Of a stretch of 22,380 nt of DNA, positions 7,760-15,484 are shown one piece after another. This DNA comes from a virus. The translations under genes and the position numbers were made by a program. How positions within the stretch are numbered: position 1 is the first letter of the stretch; each line of letters opens with the position of its first letter. Under the pieces are notes generated by a model that saw nothing but the letters and a program-made list of their open reading frames with translations, did no database searches and was not told the origin of the DNA. The stretch spans positions 1-22,380 of IMG/VR virus record IMGVR_UViG_3300017987_005482; one strand, written 5' to 3'.

Positions 7760-8718
7760 TGGTTATTGAGTACAAGGGGGAAGAAATGGCGTATGTTAAC
7801 ACTGATGGCAGATTGATTTTCATCAAAGGCCCAGACCTCAATGAAATCATTGACAAGAACATTGGTGCCGTGCAGGAGACTGAGGACGAGTATGGCAATG
7901 TCCTCCTTGAAGAAGCTCCAGCTCCCTTGGATGTTGCCTTGACTTACCTCCGTGGACTTGGATTTAAGATAACCGAGAAGAGGTTGCCCGTTCTGGATGT
8001 CTCCAAGGCAAGCAAGAAAAGTGTTCTTGATAAGATGTTTGAGGAAGCCAAAGTGGCACTCAAGCTTGCTGATAAGAAAACCCTGGATACGACAGACCTT
8101 GAGAAAATCAAAGACTTTCTCATTCAGGAATTGAATGTTAAAGCCAATGATGCTCTTGATGCTTTCATTATGGAGAAATACTCAGATGAACTTGATGCGC
8201 TTGAGAAACAGATGAAAGTCAACGCAATCGATTCCCGTGAGGGGTACCAAACTCTGCTGAACAGTGATGAAAAGCGTGATGCTTTTGAAAAACTCAAGGC
8301 CGAGCAATTCCTGAAATTCAATGACATTGTTGCAGCATCGCAGGTCGACGGTGTGTTCCAAGCTGAGGTCTTCCGTGAGAACCTTGAGCAGCTGGCTGAT
8401 TTTACAGAATCCAGGCTTGACTTGATAACCCGAACAACGGCCAACAAAATATCCAATACCGCACGGCTGAACATTTACAAGGAATTTGACACTGAGGAAA
8501 CCCGCTACAAGCTTATCAATCCGCAGGACCGCAGAACAGACAAGGCGTGCAGCGAAGTGATTACAGGGCAGGGCGCAGGTCTCCCTCTCCACGAGCTTCT
8601 GGCACTCATGGCGGAAAAGAGCAGAAAGTATTTCCCTGATTTTAATTTTGACCCACGTGCGCCAGTGATGCACTACAATTCCCGCTCAGTGGTTGTCAGA
8701 ATCCATGAAGGTGGCTGA
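7753..8718 (+). CDS. MuF-like minor capsid / head morphogenesis protein
   Basis: A 321-residue protein directly after the portal, the usual place for SPP1 gp7/Mu gpF-type proteins, which bind the portal and are packaged in small numbers. The C-terminal 110 residues carry the family layout: RTTANKISNTARLNIYKEF, then DRRTDKACSEVITGQGAGLP, and a final PVMHYNSRSVV that corresponds to the H..CRC ending, here with N-S-R in place of the usual cysteines. The central part is helical and charged. The N-terminus (about 1-60) looks like a small beta domain. ATG 7753 follows GAGGG at 7741-7745 and overlaps the portal stop, so translation is probably coupled. A second in-frame ATG at 7759 is possible. No toxin domain is attached here; the peptidase is on the portal instead. 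Confidence 0.85.
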   Translation: MVMVIEYKGEEMAYVNTDGRLIFIKGPDLNEIIDKNIGAVQETEDEYGNVLLEEAPAPLDVALTYLRGLGFKITEKRLPVLDVSKASKKSVLDKMFEEAKVALKLADKKTLDTTDLEKIKDFLIQELNVKANDALDAFIMEKYSDELDALEKQMKVNAIDSREGYQTLLNSDEKRDAFEKLKAEQFLKFNDIVAASQVDGVFQAEVFRENLEQLADFTESRLDLITRTTANKISNTARLNIYKEFDTEETRYKLINPQDRRTDKACSEVITGQGAGLPLHELLALMAEKSRKYFPDFNFDPRAPVMHYNSRSVVVRIHEGG

Positions 8719-8719
8719 T

Positions 8720-9208
8720 GTGGCCGACATCAAGACAGCTGGCGTTTCTATTGACAAGAGAATCGGGCGCATGATTGCATTTGAGCTGGCCAGCATGATT
8801 TTCACCCGCTCGCAGGAAAACCTCGTCAACCCGATTGATTGGGGAAGTGGTCGCCCAAGCAAACTCACTGATACTGGTGCCCTTCTAGCATCTGGCCGCT
8901 TGATTGAAACCGTTGATAATTTCACCGTGCGCTATAATGCCAGCTATGCCTCTTATGTCGAGTATGGTACTGTCCCCCATTATGTCCCTCCGAGAATTCT
9001 CGCTGAGTGGGCACAGCGGAAGATTGGCCTTAGTGAAAAGGAAGCCTGGAGCATGGCATATGCTGTTTCTGCGAAGATTGGGAAGGAAGGGACCATCCCG
9101 AAGCATTATCTTCGTGATGCGCTTGACTGGGCAATGGAAGAATTCATACGAAGGTATTCTGGCAAGCGGATTCGGATTAATCTCAACCAGAAGAAATTCT
9201 CGGATTAG
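8720..9208 (+). CDS. HK97 gp10-like head-tail connector / tail-completion protein
   Basis: About 163 residues with the HK97-gp10-like pattern: a leading helix (RIGRMIAFELASMIF), TDTGALLASGRLIETV, then the diagnostic NASYASYVEYGTVPHYVPPR and a C-terminal helix with HYLRDALDWAMEEFI. This family sits at the head-tail interface. I chose GTG 8720, right after the MuF-like stop at 8716-8718, because GAAGGTGG ends five bases before it. TTG 8693 and ATG 8705 are in frame upstream but have weaker SD sites. The gene closes the portal module; the second copy of the module promoter begins two bases after its stop codon. Confidence 0.82.
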   Translation: MADIKTAGVSIDKRIGRMIAFELASMIFTRSQENLVNPIDWGSGRPSKLTDTGALLASGRLIETVDNFTVRYNASYASYVEYGTVPHYVPPRILAEWAQRKIGLSEKEAWSMAYAVSAKIGKEGTIPKHYLRDALDWAMEEFIRRYSGKRIRINLNQKKFSD

Positions 9209-9209
9209 C

Positions 9210-9231
9210 AACATTTAAAAAGAAGGACGCA
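9210..9231 (+). promoter_or_regulatory. Module promoter element, copy 2 (tail module)
   Basis: Same core, TTTAAAAAGAAGGACGCA, after AACA; one mismatch to the other copies in 22 bp. The TATA centre at about 9217 predicts a transcript start near 9242-9244, about 40 nt before ATG 9284. The stretch 9232-9283 has no gene. Confidence 0.65.
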
Positions 9232-9283
9232 TGAGCTTTTTCTAGACATCTCCTTGAGGGTTTGTCTGTGTGAGTGTGTGTGA

Positions 9284-9700
9284 ATGAGTGAAGCAATAGA
9301 CCTGATAGAGTCAGCTTTAAGCTCTGGATGGAACTCGGCCAATACAGATTCTGTTACCCCGCAATTTCAGACAATTTATGAGACGTTCTCGGCAGATTAT
9401 GGAATGCATACAACTTATGTTCTATTTTACACCCGCAACACACAGGTTACAAATGCCCAAGCTGGCTCTGCGAATCATAACGAGGTGGAAAACATCTCAG
9501 TCAACATCAGGACAATGAAGAGCAGGGACCATGCAGTGAAATGCCTCAAGGAAGCGATTCGGCTGCTCAAGGCCAACATGAAATTGAATAATGCAGATGG
9601 TCACTATGTCCGCACGAGCAATTGGACCGACCATTCAGACAAACGAAGGAAAATCTGGGAATTCACTCTTGAGTGTACAGTGACCAGGTTCAATGTATAG
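9284..9700 (+). CDS. Tail terminator / tail-completion-like protein
   Basis: A 138-residue protein between the gp10-like connector and the tail tube, where siphoviruses encode the tail terminator (lambda gpU-like) that caps the tube and joins it to the head. It has the alpha-beta mix of that group: an opening helix AIDLIESALSSGW, strands YVLFYTRN, VENISVNIRTM and KIWEFTLECTVTRFNV, and a central helix HAVKCLKEAIRLLKAN. No catalytic motif is seen. ATG 9284 is the first start after an in-frame TGA at 9281. The SD is poor, and the GT-rich leader (TGTGTGAGTGTGTGTGA) is odd. It is the first gene of the tail operon behind promoter copy 2. The assignment depends on position and general fold look. Confidence 0.6.
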   Translation: MSEAIDLIESALSSGWNSANTDSVTPQFQTIYETFSADYGMHTTYVLFYTRNTQVTNAQAGSANHNEVENISVNIRTMKSRDHAVKCLKEAIRLLKANMKLNNADGHYVRTSNWTDHSDKRRKIWEFTLECTVTRFNV

Positions 9701-9708
9701 GTGGAATC

Positions 9709-9900
9709 ATGAAAGTGATTGTGAAGAATGTTTTTAGGAAGGATTTGAAGCTTCTTGACTTCGGCTCTGTTGAGGTCAAGGCAGGGGGAACTGTTGAGGT
9801 CGAAGCAACCGAGCAACAGATTCAGGAGATTAAGAACACTCCAAGGCTGGAACTTGTTTCTGCGCCTGAGAAGAAAAAGAAAAAAGGTGATGAAAAATGA
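9709..9900 (+). CDS. Small conserved-looking tail-module protein
   Basis: 63 residues: a short beta-rich body (MKVIVKNVFRKDLKLLDFGS, then a VEVKAGGTVEVEATEQQIQE-type strand-turn-helix) and a lysine-rich tail (KKKKKGDEK). Small proteins of this shape often lie just before the tail tube gene in tailed viruses; their function is mostly unknown. ATG 9709 is chosen over the longer frame because AGGTGG at 9699-9704 sits four bases before it. Its stop overlaps the tube gene start (ATGA). The end of this gene also holds the strong SD of the tube gene, so the A-rich C-terminal codons are partly constrained. Confidence 0.72.
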   Translation: MKVIVKNVFRKDLKLLDFGSVEVKAGGTVEVEATEQQIQEIKNTPRLELVSAPEKKKKKGDEK

Positions 9901-10829
9901 CATACGCACTTCCGACGATATCATATGTGCAATGGGGAAAAGAGGCGAGCTATCCAGATGAGACAAGCAACTCCGAGCCTGCGACAACCTGCGATGAGGA
10001 TTTCTGGGAGGTCCAGAGCATCAACGACTCGCAGAAGAACAACTTGATTAAGTTGTACCAGCTCACTGGCGGGCGAGATGTCAATTCTGTTGTTAATGGG
10101 CGCTTTGATGCGAACCTGAAAGTAGAATGCAACCTGACCACAGATGATGCACCATGGGAGCTTATCATCGGCAGCCTTGCAGCTGGTACTGCAACGCCAA
10201 CGAATACCCTTCCAAGCTTTGCTGTTGAAATTGGGTACAAAGATTATTCTGGCAGCTTGAAGAGAGCCAAATTCCACGGGTGCAAAATCAACTCGGCAGC
10301 TCTCAGTTATAATAAGAAGGGCGAGCCAGTGAAAGTGTCTTTGGACATCCTCACTCAGAGAGTATGGATTACAGATGTTCTTCAGACCCCGACAGCTCCA
10401 ACTGATGTACCACTCACAGACTTTGAGTGCTCATTGGAACTTCCAAATGCATCGGCACTTACAGATGTGCAGAGTTTCAGCACCACGATTGCACATAATC
10501 TTGTTGAGCAGTCTGATAACCGTGCCAGATTCAAGGCGGACTTGATAACTGGGAAACGGGACTACACCCATGATTTCAGCCTGTACTTCAATGGTACTAC
10601 ACGGCTTGAGAATTTCCTTGGGAATGCGGGATATGCTGTGGATGGCGTCACACCTGATTCAGAGGCTACCATGGAACTGACAATTACAAAGGGAGGAAAT
10701 ACGGTAGTGATTCTTTGGGGGGTTACATACTTCGAGGATTTCAGTGCACCTCTTGACATTGGCGGAGACCTTGTTGTCCAGAAATTCACAGGGTTCTCCA
10801 AGACAATGACCAGCGTGGTGGTTTCTTAA
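9897..10829 (+). CDS. Major tail tube protein
   Basis: A 310-residue beta-rich protein just before two chaperone frames and the tape measure, the fixed place of the tail tube subunit. Features include an N-terminal PTISYVQWGKEASYP, a middle FAVEIGYKDYSGSLKRAKFH plus GCKINSAALSYNKKGEPVKV, and a C-terminal strand series ending VVQKFTGFSKTMTSVVVS. The pattern SFSTTIAHNLVEQSDNRARF followed by DFSLYFNG is typical of tube proteins of the phage_tail_3 type. Expression is likely high: the start ATG 9897 lies five bases after a full AAGGTGAT. The same 16-base start region, AAGGTGATGAAAAATG, recurs before the gene at 19560. Confidence 0.82.
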   Translation: MTYALPTISYVQWGKEASYPDETSNSEPATTCDEDFWEVQSINDSQKNNLIKLYQLTGGRDVNSVVNGRFDANLKVECNLTTDDAPWELIIGSLAAGTATPTNTLPSFAVEIGYKDYSGSLKRAKFHGCKINSAALSYNKKGEPVKVSLDILTQRVWITDVLQTPTAPTDVPLTDFECSLELPNASALTDVQSFSTTIAHNLVEQSDNRARFKADLITGKRDYTHDFSLYFNGTTRLENFLGNAGYAVDGVTPDSEATMELTITKGGNTVVILWGVTYFEDFSAPLDIGGDLVVQKFTGFSKTMTSVVVS

Positions 10830-11161
10830 TGAGAGAAATCTCTGTCGATGTTCCAGAGTCTGAATTCACTGTGAAATTCGGCGAGCATAAGATGGTCTTC
10901 ATGAGAATGAGTCCGACCAAGCTCAAAGAATTCCAGAAGAAATTCAAGCATCTCAAAGTTGGTGTGAAGGATGATTTGGTCGAGATTTCCGATGAGGAAG
11001 CTGAAAAGCGCATAGATGATATGTATGCGATGATTGAATTCCTCGTCACTGACACCACGCTCAGCATCTCTGAGCTGAAGAATTATCCAACTGCCGCCCT
11101 GGAACCACTCTTGAGAGTGGTCCTTGAAGAGCAGGGACTCGGAGTGGATAAAAAAAAATAA
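10829..11161 (+). CDS. Tail assembly chaperone, upstream (G-like) frame
   Basis: 110 residues between tube and tape measure. It starts with a strand series (ISVDVPESEFTVKFGEHKMV) then becomes helical (LKEFQKKFKHL, EKRIDDMYAMIEFLV). This is the lambda gpG position; such chaperones coat the tape measure during tail assembly. Translation probably starts by reinitiation: the tube stop TAA and ATG 10829 share a base. The gene ends GTG-GAT-A9-TAA. The nine-A run (11150-11158) is a slippery site that puts a fraction of ribosomes into the -1 frame, which continues without a stop into the next ORF. The 0-frame product is the short form; the fusion would have about 187 residues. Confidence 0.78.
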   Translation: MREISVDVPESEFTVKFGEHKMVFMRMSPTKLKEFQKKFKHLKVGVKDDLVEISDEEAEKRIDDMYAMIEFLVTDTTLSISELKNYPTAALEPLLRVVLEEQGLGVDKKK

Positions 11162-11183
11162 TACTTAACCGACTGATTGTCGG
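11150..11183 (+). promoter_or_regulatory. Programmed -1 frameshift signal (A9 slip run plus hairpin)
   Basis: A9 at 11150-11158 precedes the 0-frame TAA. Slipping back one base gives ATA-ATA-CTT-AAC, in frame with the following ORF. Ten bases after the run, CCGAC-TGATT-GTCGG (11169-11183) forms a five-base-pair hairpin, a typical downstream stimulator. Confidence 0.75.
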
Positions 11184-11391
11184 GGAAAGAATGATGGAGG
11201 AGGATGCGATGGATGTGTTGGTTGCGCAGGCGAGTTTGCTGCTTAATCAGCCCCCATCGGTTGTCCGAAAACAGACTGTGCGTGACCTTGAGCTGGTCTT
11301 CACGGTGAAAGAGGCATATGCGGAACTGGAGAAACAGGAGATGGACAAGAACAAGAGCGGTGGGAAATCTGTGTTGAACAAGAGGAAATAA
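11158..11391 (+). CDS. Tail assembly chaperone, downstream (T-like) extension reached by -1 frameshift
   Basis: Read in the -1 frame from the slip site, this segment encodes 77 residues (IILNRLIVGERMMEEDAMDV, then LVAQASLLLNQPPSVVRKQT and a charged, lysine-rich end). It forms the C-terminal part of a G-T-like fusion that recruits the tape measure to the tube. A free-standing start at ATG 11191 is possible, but its SD is weak and the frame is open back to the A9 run with plausible protein sequence, which favours frameshifting. The stop is one base before the tape measure ATG. The small size and helical content suit a chaperone domain. Confidence 0.7.
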   Translation: MILNRLIVGERMMEEDAMDVLVAQASLLLNQPPSVVRKQTVRDLELVFTVKEAYAELEKQEMDKNKSGGKSVLNKRK

Positions 11392-11392
11392 A

Positions 11393-12706
11393 ATGGCAGA
11401 AAACAAAATGATTGTCGAGGTTGTCGATGGGGGGCTTGGCGGAGGTACAGGTGCAGCTGGCAAGTCTCAGGAAAAGACAGCCGAAAACACTGGGAAAACT
11501 GCCGTCCTCATGGGTGCCACAGCTGGGGCGACGATGAAGCTCCTGGACATAATCCTGAAGCTGGTACCACTTGGGGATATCCTTGAATCCGGCTTTAGCG
11601 GAATCGGCGCATCTCTTTCAGTCCTTGCCAAAGTTCTCGGTCTCATAGTCCGCCCACTTGTTGATTTGTTCATCCCCGCAGTCATGGGGCTTGTCGTGCT
11701 TCTCATGCCGTTCATAACCCTGATGAATGCGGTGTTTAGGCCGCTGATGATGGTCATGATGGTTGCATTTGCCAAGTTCAACGAGAAGCTGATGCCCCTC
11801 ATGGCACAGTATATGCCCATGCTCCTGGAAATCGCATCAGGGGTCGGTGAGTTCGCTGCTGGAATGCTCCAATGGTGGTTCGAGTTCGGCGAGAAACTTT
11901 TCACTGGTGACTTCGGAGGGGCACTGGATATGCTTATCAATCTTGGTACCAGCATTATGATGGGCCTGATTGAAGGAACACTTGCTGCGATTCCATATAT
12001 AGAAGACCTTGTTGCTGGAATTTGGGGAAACATCAAAGACATCGAAATCGGCGGCCAGTCAATCGAAGATTGGGTGAGTGATATCCTGGCACCATTGCAG
12101 GCAATGTGGGATTTCATAACTGGAATGTTCAGCGGGGAGGGTGACAATCCTATTATCAATTTCTTCCAGAACATGAAGGATGCAGCTGCACAGATTGTAT
12201 CCTCGCTTCTTGTGATTGTTGTTGCAGTCCTAAGTTCTCTTATGACAACCCTGACTGGAAAGATATTCCCAGAGATAAAAACAGCCCTGATAGCTCTTGT
12301 TGAGCTTCTTAAGTTCAAATTCATTGAGGTCATATATTCCCTGATTGCAACAACTGCTCGGGGTCTTGCAGAGTTCATAGAAAACGTGAGGGATGCGCTA
12401 ATCAGCATTGCAAATGCGTATAACGAGGTTGCAAGCATAGTTCCAGGGATGCAGACAATTGACACTGGTGCGATAAGCGCCGCTGCATCTGCCGCTACGA
12501 AGCCACTTTATGATATTGCATACAGCGCCGAGACCACTGCTGGAACGGCAGCTGCTCGTGGTGGGGAGGTTGTCAGCAGCATAACCGTGAATGTCAATGG
12601 AGATGTCTCTGGTGAGGAGCTGGTGAACAAGATTAAGGAGAACCTGGAGAGGTACCAAGGGACGATGTTGGACCAAAACGGGATTTCTCAGGGGTTAGTG
12701 GGGTGA
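11393..12706 (+). CDS. Tape measure protein (short)
   Basis: 437 residues, directly behind the chaperones. It is strongly hydrophobic and helical with several long apolar stretches (LVDLFIPAVMGLVVLLMPFI, AFRPLMMVMMVAFAKF-like region, AAQIVSSLLVIVVAVLSSLM), a glycine-rich start (VVDGGLGGGTGAAG) and a C-terminal VVSSITVNVNGDVSGEELVN followed by a helix, an ending typical of archaeal and other tape measures. The protein sets tail length and is ejected with the DNA. At about 1.5 angstrom per residue it would predict a tail of only about 65 nm. SD AGAGGAAA precedes ATG 11393. The membrane-like segments fit a role in crossing the host envelope. Confidence 0.85.
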   Translation: MAENKMIVEVVDGGLGGGTGAAGKSQEKTAENTGKTAVLMGATAGATMKLLDIILKLVPLGDILESGFSGIGASLSVLAKVLGLIVRPLVDLFIPAVMGLVVLLMPFITLMNAVFRPLMMVMMVAFAKFNEKLMPLMAQYMPMLLEIASGVGEFAAGMLQWWFEFGEKLFTGDFGGALDMLINLGTSIMMGLIEGTLAAIPYIEDLVAGIWGNIKDIEIGGQSIEDWVSDILAPLQAMWDFITGMFSGEGDNPIINFFQNMKDAAAQIVSSLLVIVVAVLSSLMTTLTGKIFPEIKTALIALVELLKFKFIEVIYSLIATTARGLAEFIENVRDALISIANAYNEVASIVPGMQTIDTGAISAAASAATKPLYDIAYSAETTAGTAAARGGEVVSSITVNVNGDVSGEELVNKIKENLERYQGTMLDQNGISQGLVG

Positions 12707-12710
12707 AAAG

Positions 12711-13109
12711 ATGAGTCTTACATTCAATGATGGTTCGTCGGATGTGCTTGTACTTCCTGACGGGTACAGCATAAACTACAATTCAAAGAGAGAGAACATG
12801 GTACTTCCAATCCAGATGACAAGCACGGTCCAGGGGATGGACATGATTGCCACGACCATCAAGTACAAAGTCACTGGGTTGATTTACATCAATCCACATT
12901 CCTCATACAACACACTGGCGCTTTTGAAGGCTGCATTTGTCGCTCTTCATCCAGGCTCAAGCAAGACATTTTCAGTAACAGACAGTGACAGCGTGTGGAC
13001 AGAAAGCACTGTTTTGATGGATTCTTTTACCCTGGATGCCACTGAGAGGACACCTAACGGGTACAAATACAGCATAGATTACACTGTAATAACGACTGCG
13101 TTGATATAA
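12711..13109 (+). CDS. Distal tail-like structural protein
   Basis: 132 residues, beta-rich, between the tape measure and the large hub protein, the position of a distal tail protein or small baseplate subunit. Visible pieces: a first strand pair SLTFNDGSSDVLVLPDGYSI, then VLPIQMTSTVQGMDMIATTI, and a helix LALLKAAFVALHPG before a final beta segment. No motif identifies it. The start ATG 12711 follows GGGGTGAAAAG, a good SD, and its stop overlaps the hub ATG (TAATG), suggesting coupled production and a shared complex. Name by position only. Confidence 0.55.
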   Translation: MSLTFNDGSSDVLVLPDGYSINYNSKRENMVLPIQMTSTVQGMDMIATTIKYKVTGLIYINPHSSYNTLALLKAAFVALHPGSSKTFSVTDSDSVWTESTVLMDSFTLDATERTPNGYKYSIDYTVITTALI

Positions 13110-15484
13110 TGGCTGCGATAAAATGGTTCTTGAACACGGTTGAGCAAACCACCCTTACGATGGTGGACTTGTCAGTTTCCAAGAGTGTGAAAGACTATAC
13201 TGGGATGTTCAACTTCAAGATTGCCAATCCACTTGGAGTTAATGAAGACAAGATTTCCCAGAACGACACAATCAAAATCCAGCTCTATGATTATGATGCC
13301 TCAGCCTGGGACACCGTGCTTGAGGGGTATGTCGATGCTGTTGAGAAGGACAGCAACTATCTCATCATTCGTGGTTCTGATTGGTCTGGTCGCTTGTATG
13401 ACCGAGATGTCAACGAGACATACAGACATCGGGAAATCAGCTGGATGGTCAAGGACATCATTGCGGATTATTTCCCAGAATTCACTGACACCAACGTGAC
13501 CAATACTGGAACTGAGTCTGAGATGAACACCCAGACTTCCACCGATGGAACATTCACGATGAATCTGGCCAATGAAAAGCTGGCGCAGAAATTCACCCCG
13601 ACTGTGACAAATGTCATAAAGGTCAGTGTGTTTGTTCAAAACAATGCCAGTGGAGAGGCCGATTTCGAGCTTCGGGCTGATTCTGGGGGGACTCCTTCAA
13701 CAACGGATGTCCTGGCTTCCATGAGCAATGTGACTCTGGCAAATGGCTGGAATGAGGTGTATGTTACCAGGAAAAATCTCGATACAGCCACTAGCTATTG
13801 GCTTGTTGTGACTTGGAAAGCTGGTACATTCGACCTTTCAACTGAGGGTTCTGCAAATACTGGCCGTGTTGCTTATTCATCAGCAGACCCTGAATCCTGG
13901 GCTACTCAAAATTATGATGATTTGGCGTTCAAGACGTATTCCACAACAGGAAAAATCATTGAGAAGGTCAAATACTCTGGAAAGAAAGCAGCTGATTGTT
14001 TCAAGGAGCTTGCTGAAGTGATTGGGTCTGACACCTGGATTTTCTACGTTGACAATGATGAGGATGTCCATTTTGAGCCAGAATCCACATTGTCCTCAGG
14101 ATATACTTATACTGATGCGACATCCTTCGGCCAGAAATATCGAGATGATTCCAAGCAACTCTACAACCACGTTTATGTCTATGGTGGTGAGGAACTTACT
14201 GAGAATGCCACAAACTCCTATGTCGGCAATGGCCAGCAGAAGGTGTACATCCTCAGTCCAGGAAGACCAGATAGATTGAAGCGTGTTCAGGTTGGTGGGA
14301 CCACTACAACGGCATACACGGCTGACCTTGAGAATAATCTGATTGTCATGGATGCTGCCGTTGGAAATGGAGTTCAGCTTGACATCCTCCATGATTACCG
14401 AACTCCAGTTATCGCTGAGAGTGAGAATCCAGTCAGTATTGCAGCTTATGGTGAGAGGATGCTCTCTAAGTCTGACAAGAACATCGTCAGCAATGACCGT
14501 GCCAAAGAGATTTCAGATGCTCTCTTGCGCCTTCACTCGGACCCAAGAACAACAATAAGCAGAACTGTATTCTGGAACCCAAATCTCCTCGCAGGTTATC
14601 TTGTCCAGATAACCTCTGGAATCCTCGGGATAGATACGTTGACTGATTACAGGATGAGCAAAGTCACTCACAAATTCGGCAAGCAGGGACTGATGACGAC
14701 AGTTGATTTGATTAGTAATGATATTGCTTCGGTCCCAGAGGTACTCAAGCAGCTCAAGTCCGAGATTGAGACTGTCAGGATGCAGAATGTTGATACGGAT
14801 GCGCCCGTGAGGAAACTCCTGACTTTGACCGATTCCATGGAACTCACAAACGACGACACCAAGATAACCAAGAAATGGCGCTACATCTGCGACAGCTTTG
14901 TTGTGGACCATGATGAGAATGGCATAGTCGAGCGTGATGGCGCAGAGCTGAGCGGCTTTGAAGACCACACTGACTGGTCAGCCTCGGGCCTGAGCCTGAG
15001 CGACAATGCAACATCTACATACATCTGGGTCGGTTCCAAATCCATGAAGTGCGATTGGGTGGCCTCAGGAAGTGCAACAATCACGAACACTGATTCCCAG
15101 GGAGACCTGAGCGATTCCACTGGGACAGCATCTGGCACTCCATCAAAGGGAACCTGCGGTCTGTGGATTTATCGAGTTGCAGGAGCAACATTTGGGGATG
15201 TCAAACTTAGGATAGGCTCAGGAGCATCAGATTACATAGAATGCACGGCAGATTACATCTCTGACACATCCCAGGCAGACGGCTGGAATTATGTCACATT
15301 TGATTTGGACAGTCCTGACAGCACAACTGGAACGCCAGACTGGACTGCTGTCGATTACATTCGCATCGAGATAAACAAAACAAGTACCACTGGTACTGTT
15401 TATCTTGAATATCTTACCATTTCCGAGAGCAATACAATCGGGCTTAATGGTGTTGGTTATAGGTATGTCGAGGTGACAATATGA
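13109..15484 (+). CDS. Tail hub / baseplate protein with carbohydrate-binding-like beta domains
   Basis: 791 residues. The N-terminal part (about 1-130: LSVSKSVKDYTGMFNFKIAN, then IKIQLYDYDASAWDTVLEGY and VDAVEKDSNYLIIRGSDWSG) resembles the gp27/gpD-type hub domain that forms the ring at the tail tip. An insertion at about 150-285 looks like a jelly-roll module (AQKFTPTVTNVIKVSVFVQN, then GWNEVYVTRKNLD and SYWLVVTWKAGTF). The hub fold resumes (GKIIEKVKYSGKKAADCFKE) up to about residue 570. The last 180 residues (ELSGFEDHTDWSASGLSLSD then WNYVTFDLDSPD and VDYIRIEINKTS) look like a second beta-sandwich, possibly sugar-binding. Together they suggest a hub that also contacts the host surface. Start overlaps the previous stop. 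Confidence 0.72.
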   Translation: MAAIKWFLNTVEQTTLTMVDLSVSKSVKDYTGMFNFKIANPLGVNEDKISQNDTIKIQLYDYDASAWDTVLEGYVDAVEKDSNYLIIRGSDWSGRLYDRDVNETYRHREISWMVKDIIADYFPEFTDTNVTNTGTESEMNTQTSTDGTFTMNLANEKLAQKFTPTVTNVIKVSVFVQNNASGEADFELRADSGGTPSTTDVLASMSNVTLANGWNEVYVTRKNLDTATSYWLVVTWKAGTFDLSTEGSANTGRVAYSSADPESWATQNYDDLAFKTYSTTGKIIEKVKYSGKKAADCFKELAEVIGSDTWIFYVDNDEDVHFEPESTLSSGYTYTDATSFGQKYRDDSKQLYNHVYVYGGEELTENATNSYVGNGQQKVYILSPGRPDRLKRVQVGGTTTTAYTADLENNLIVMDAAVGNGVQLDILHDYRTPVIAESENPVSIAAYGERMLSKSDKNIVSNDRAKEISDALLRLHSDPRTTISRTVFWNPNLLAGYLVQITSGILGIDTLTDYRMSKVTHKFGKQGLMTTVDLISNDIASVPEVLKQLKSEIETVRMQNVDTDAPVRKLLTLTDSMELTNDDTKITKKWRYICDSFVVDHDENGIVERDGAELSGFEDHTDWSASGLSLSDNATSTYIWVGSKSMKCDWVASGSATITNTDSQGDLSDSTGTASGTPSKGTCGLWIYRVAGATFGDVKLRIGSGASDYIECTADYISDTSQADGWNYVTFDLDSPDSTTGTPDWTAVDYIRIEINKTSTTGTVYLEYLTISESNTIGLNGVGYRYVEVTI

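Noticed and set aside
11467-12465. 332-codon minus-strand frame opposite the tape measure
   Set aside because: Its Ile/Ser/Arg-rich, motif-free sequence is what antisense of a hydrophobic helical gene gives; the plus strand fits the operon and has a good SD.
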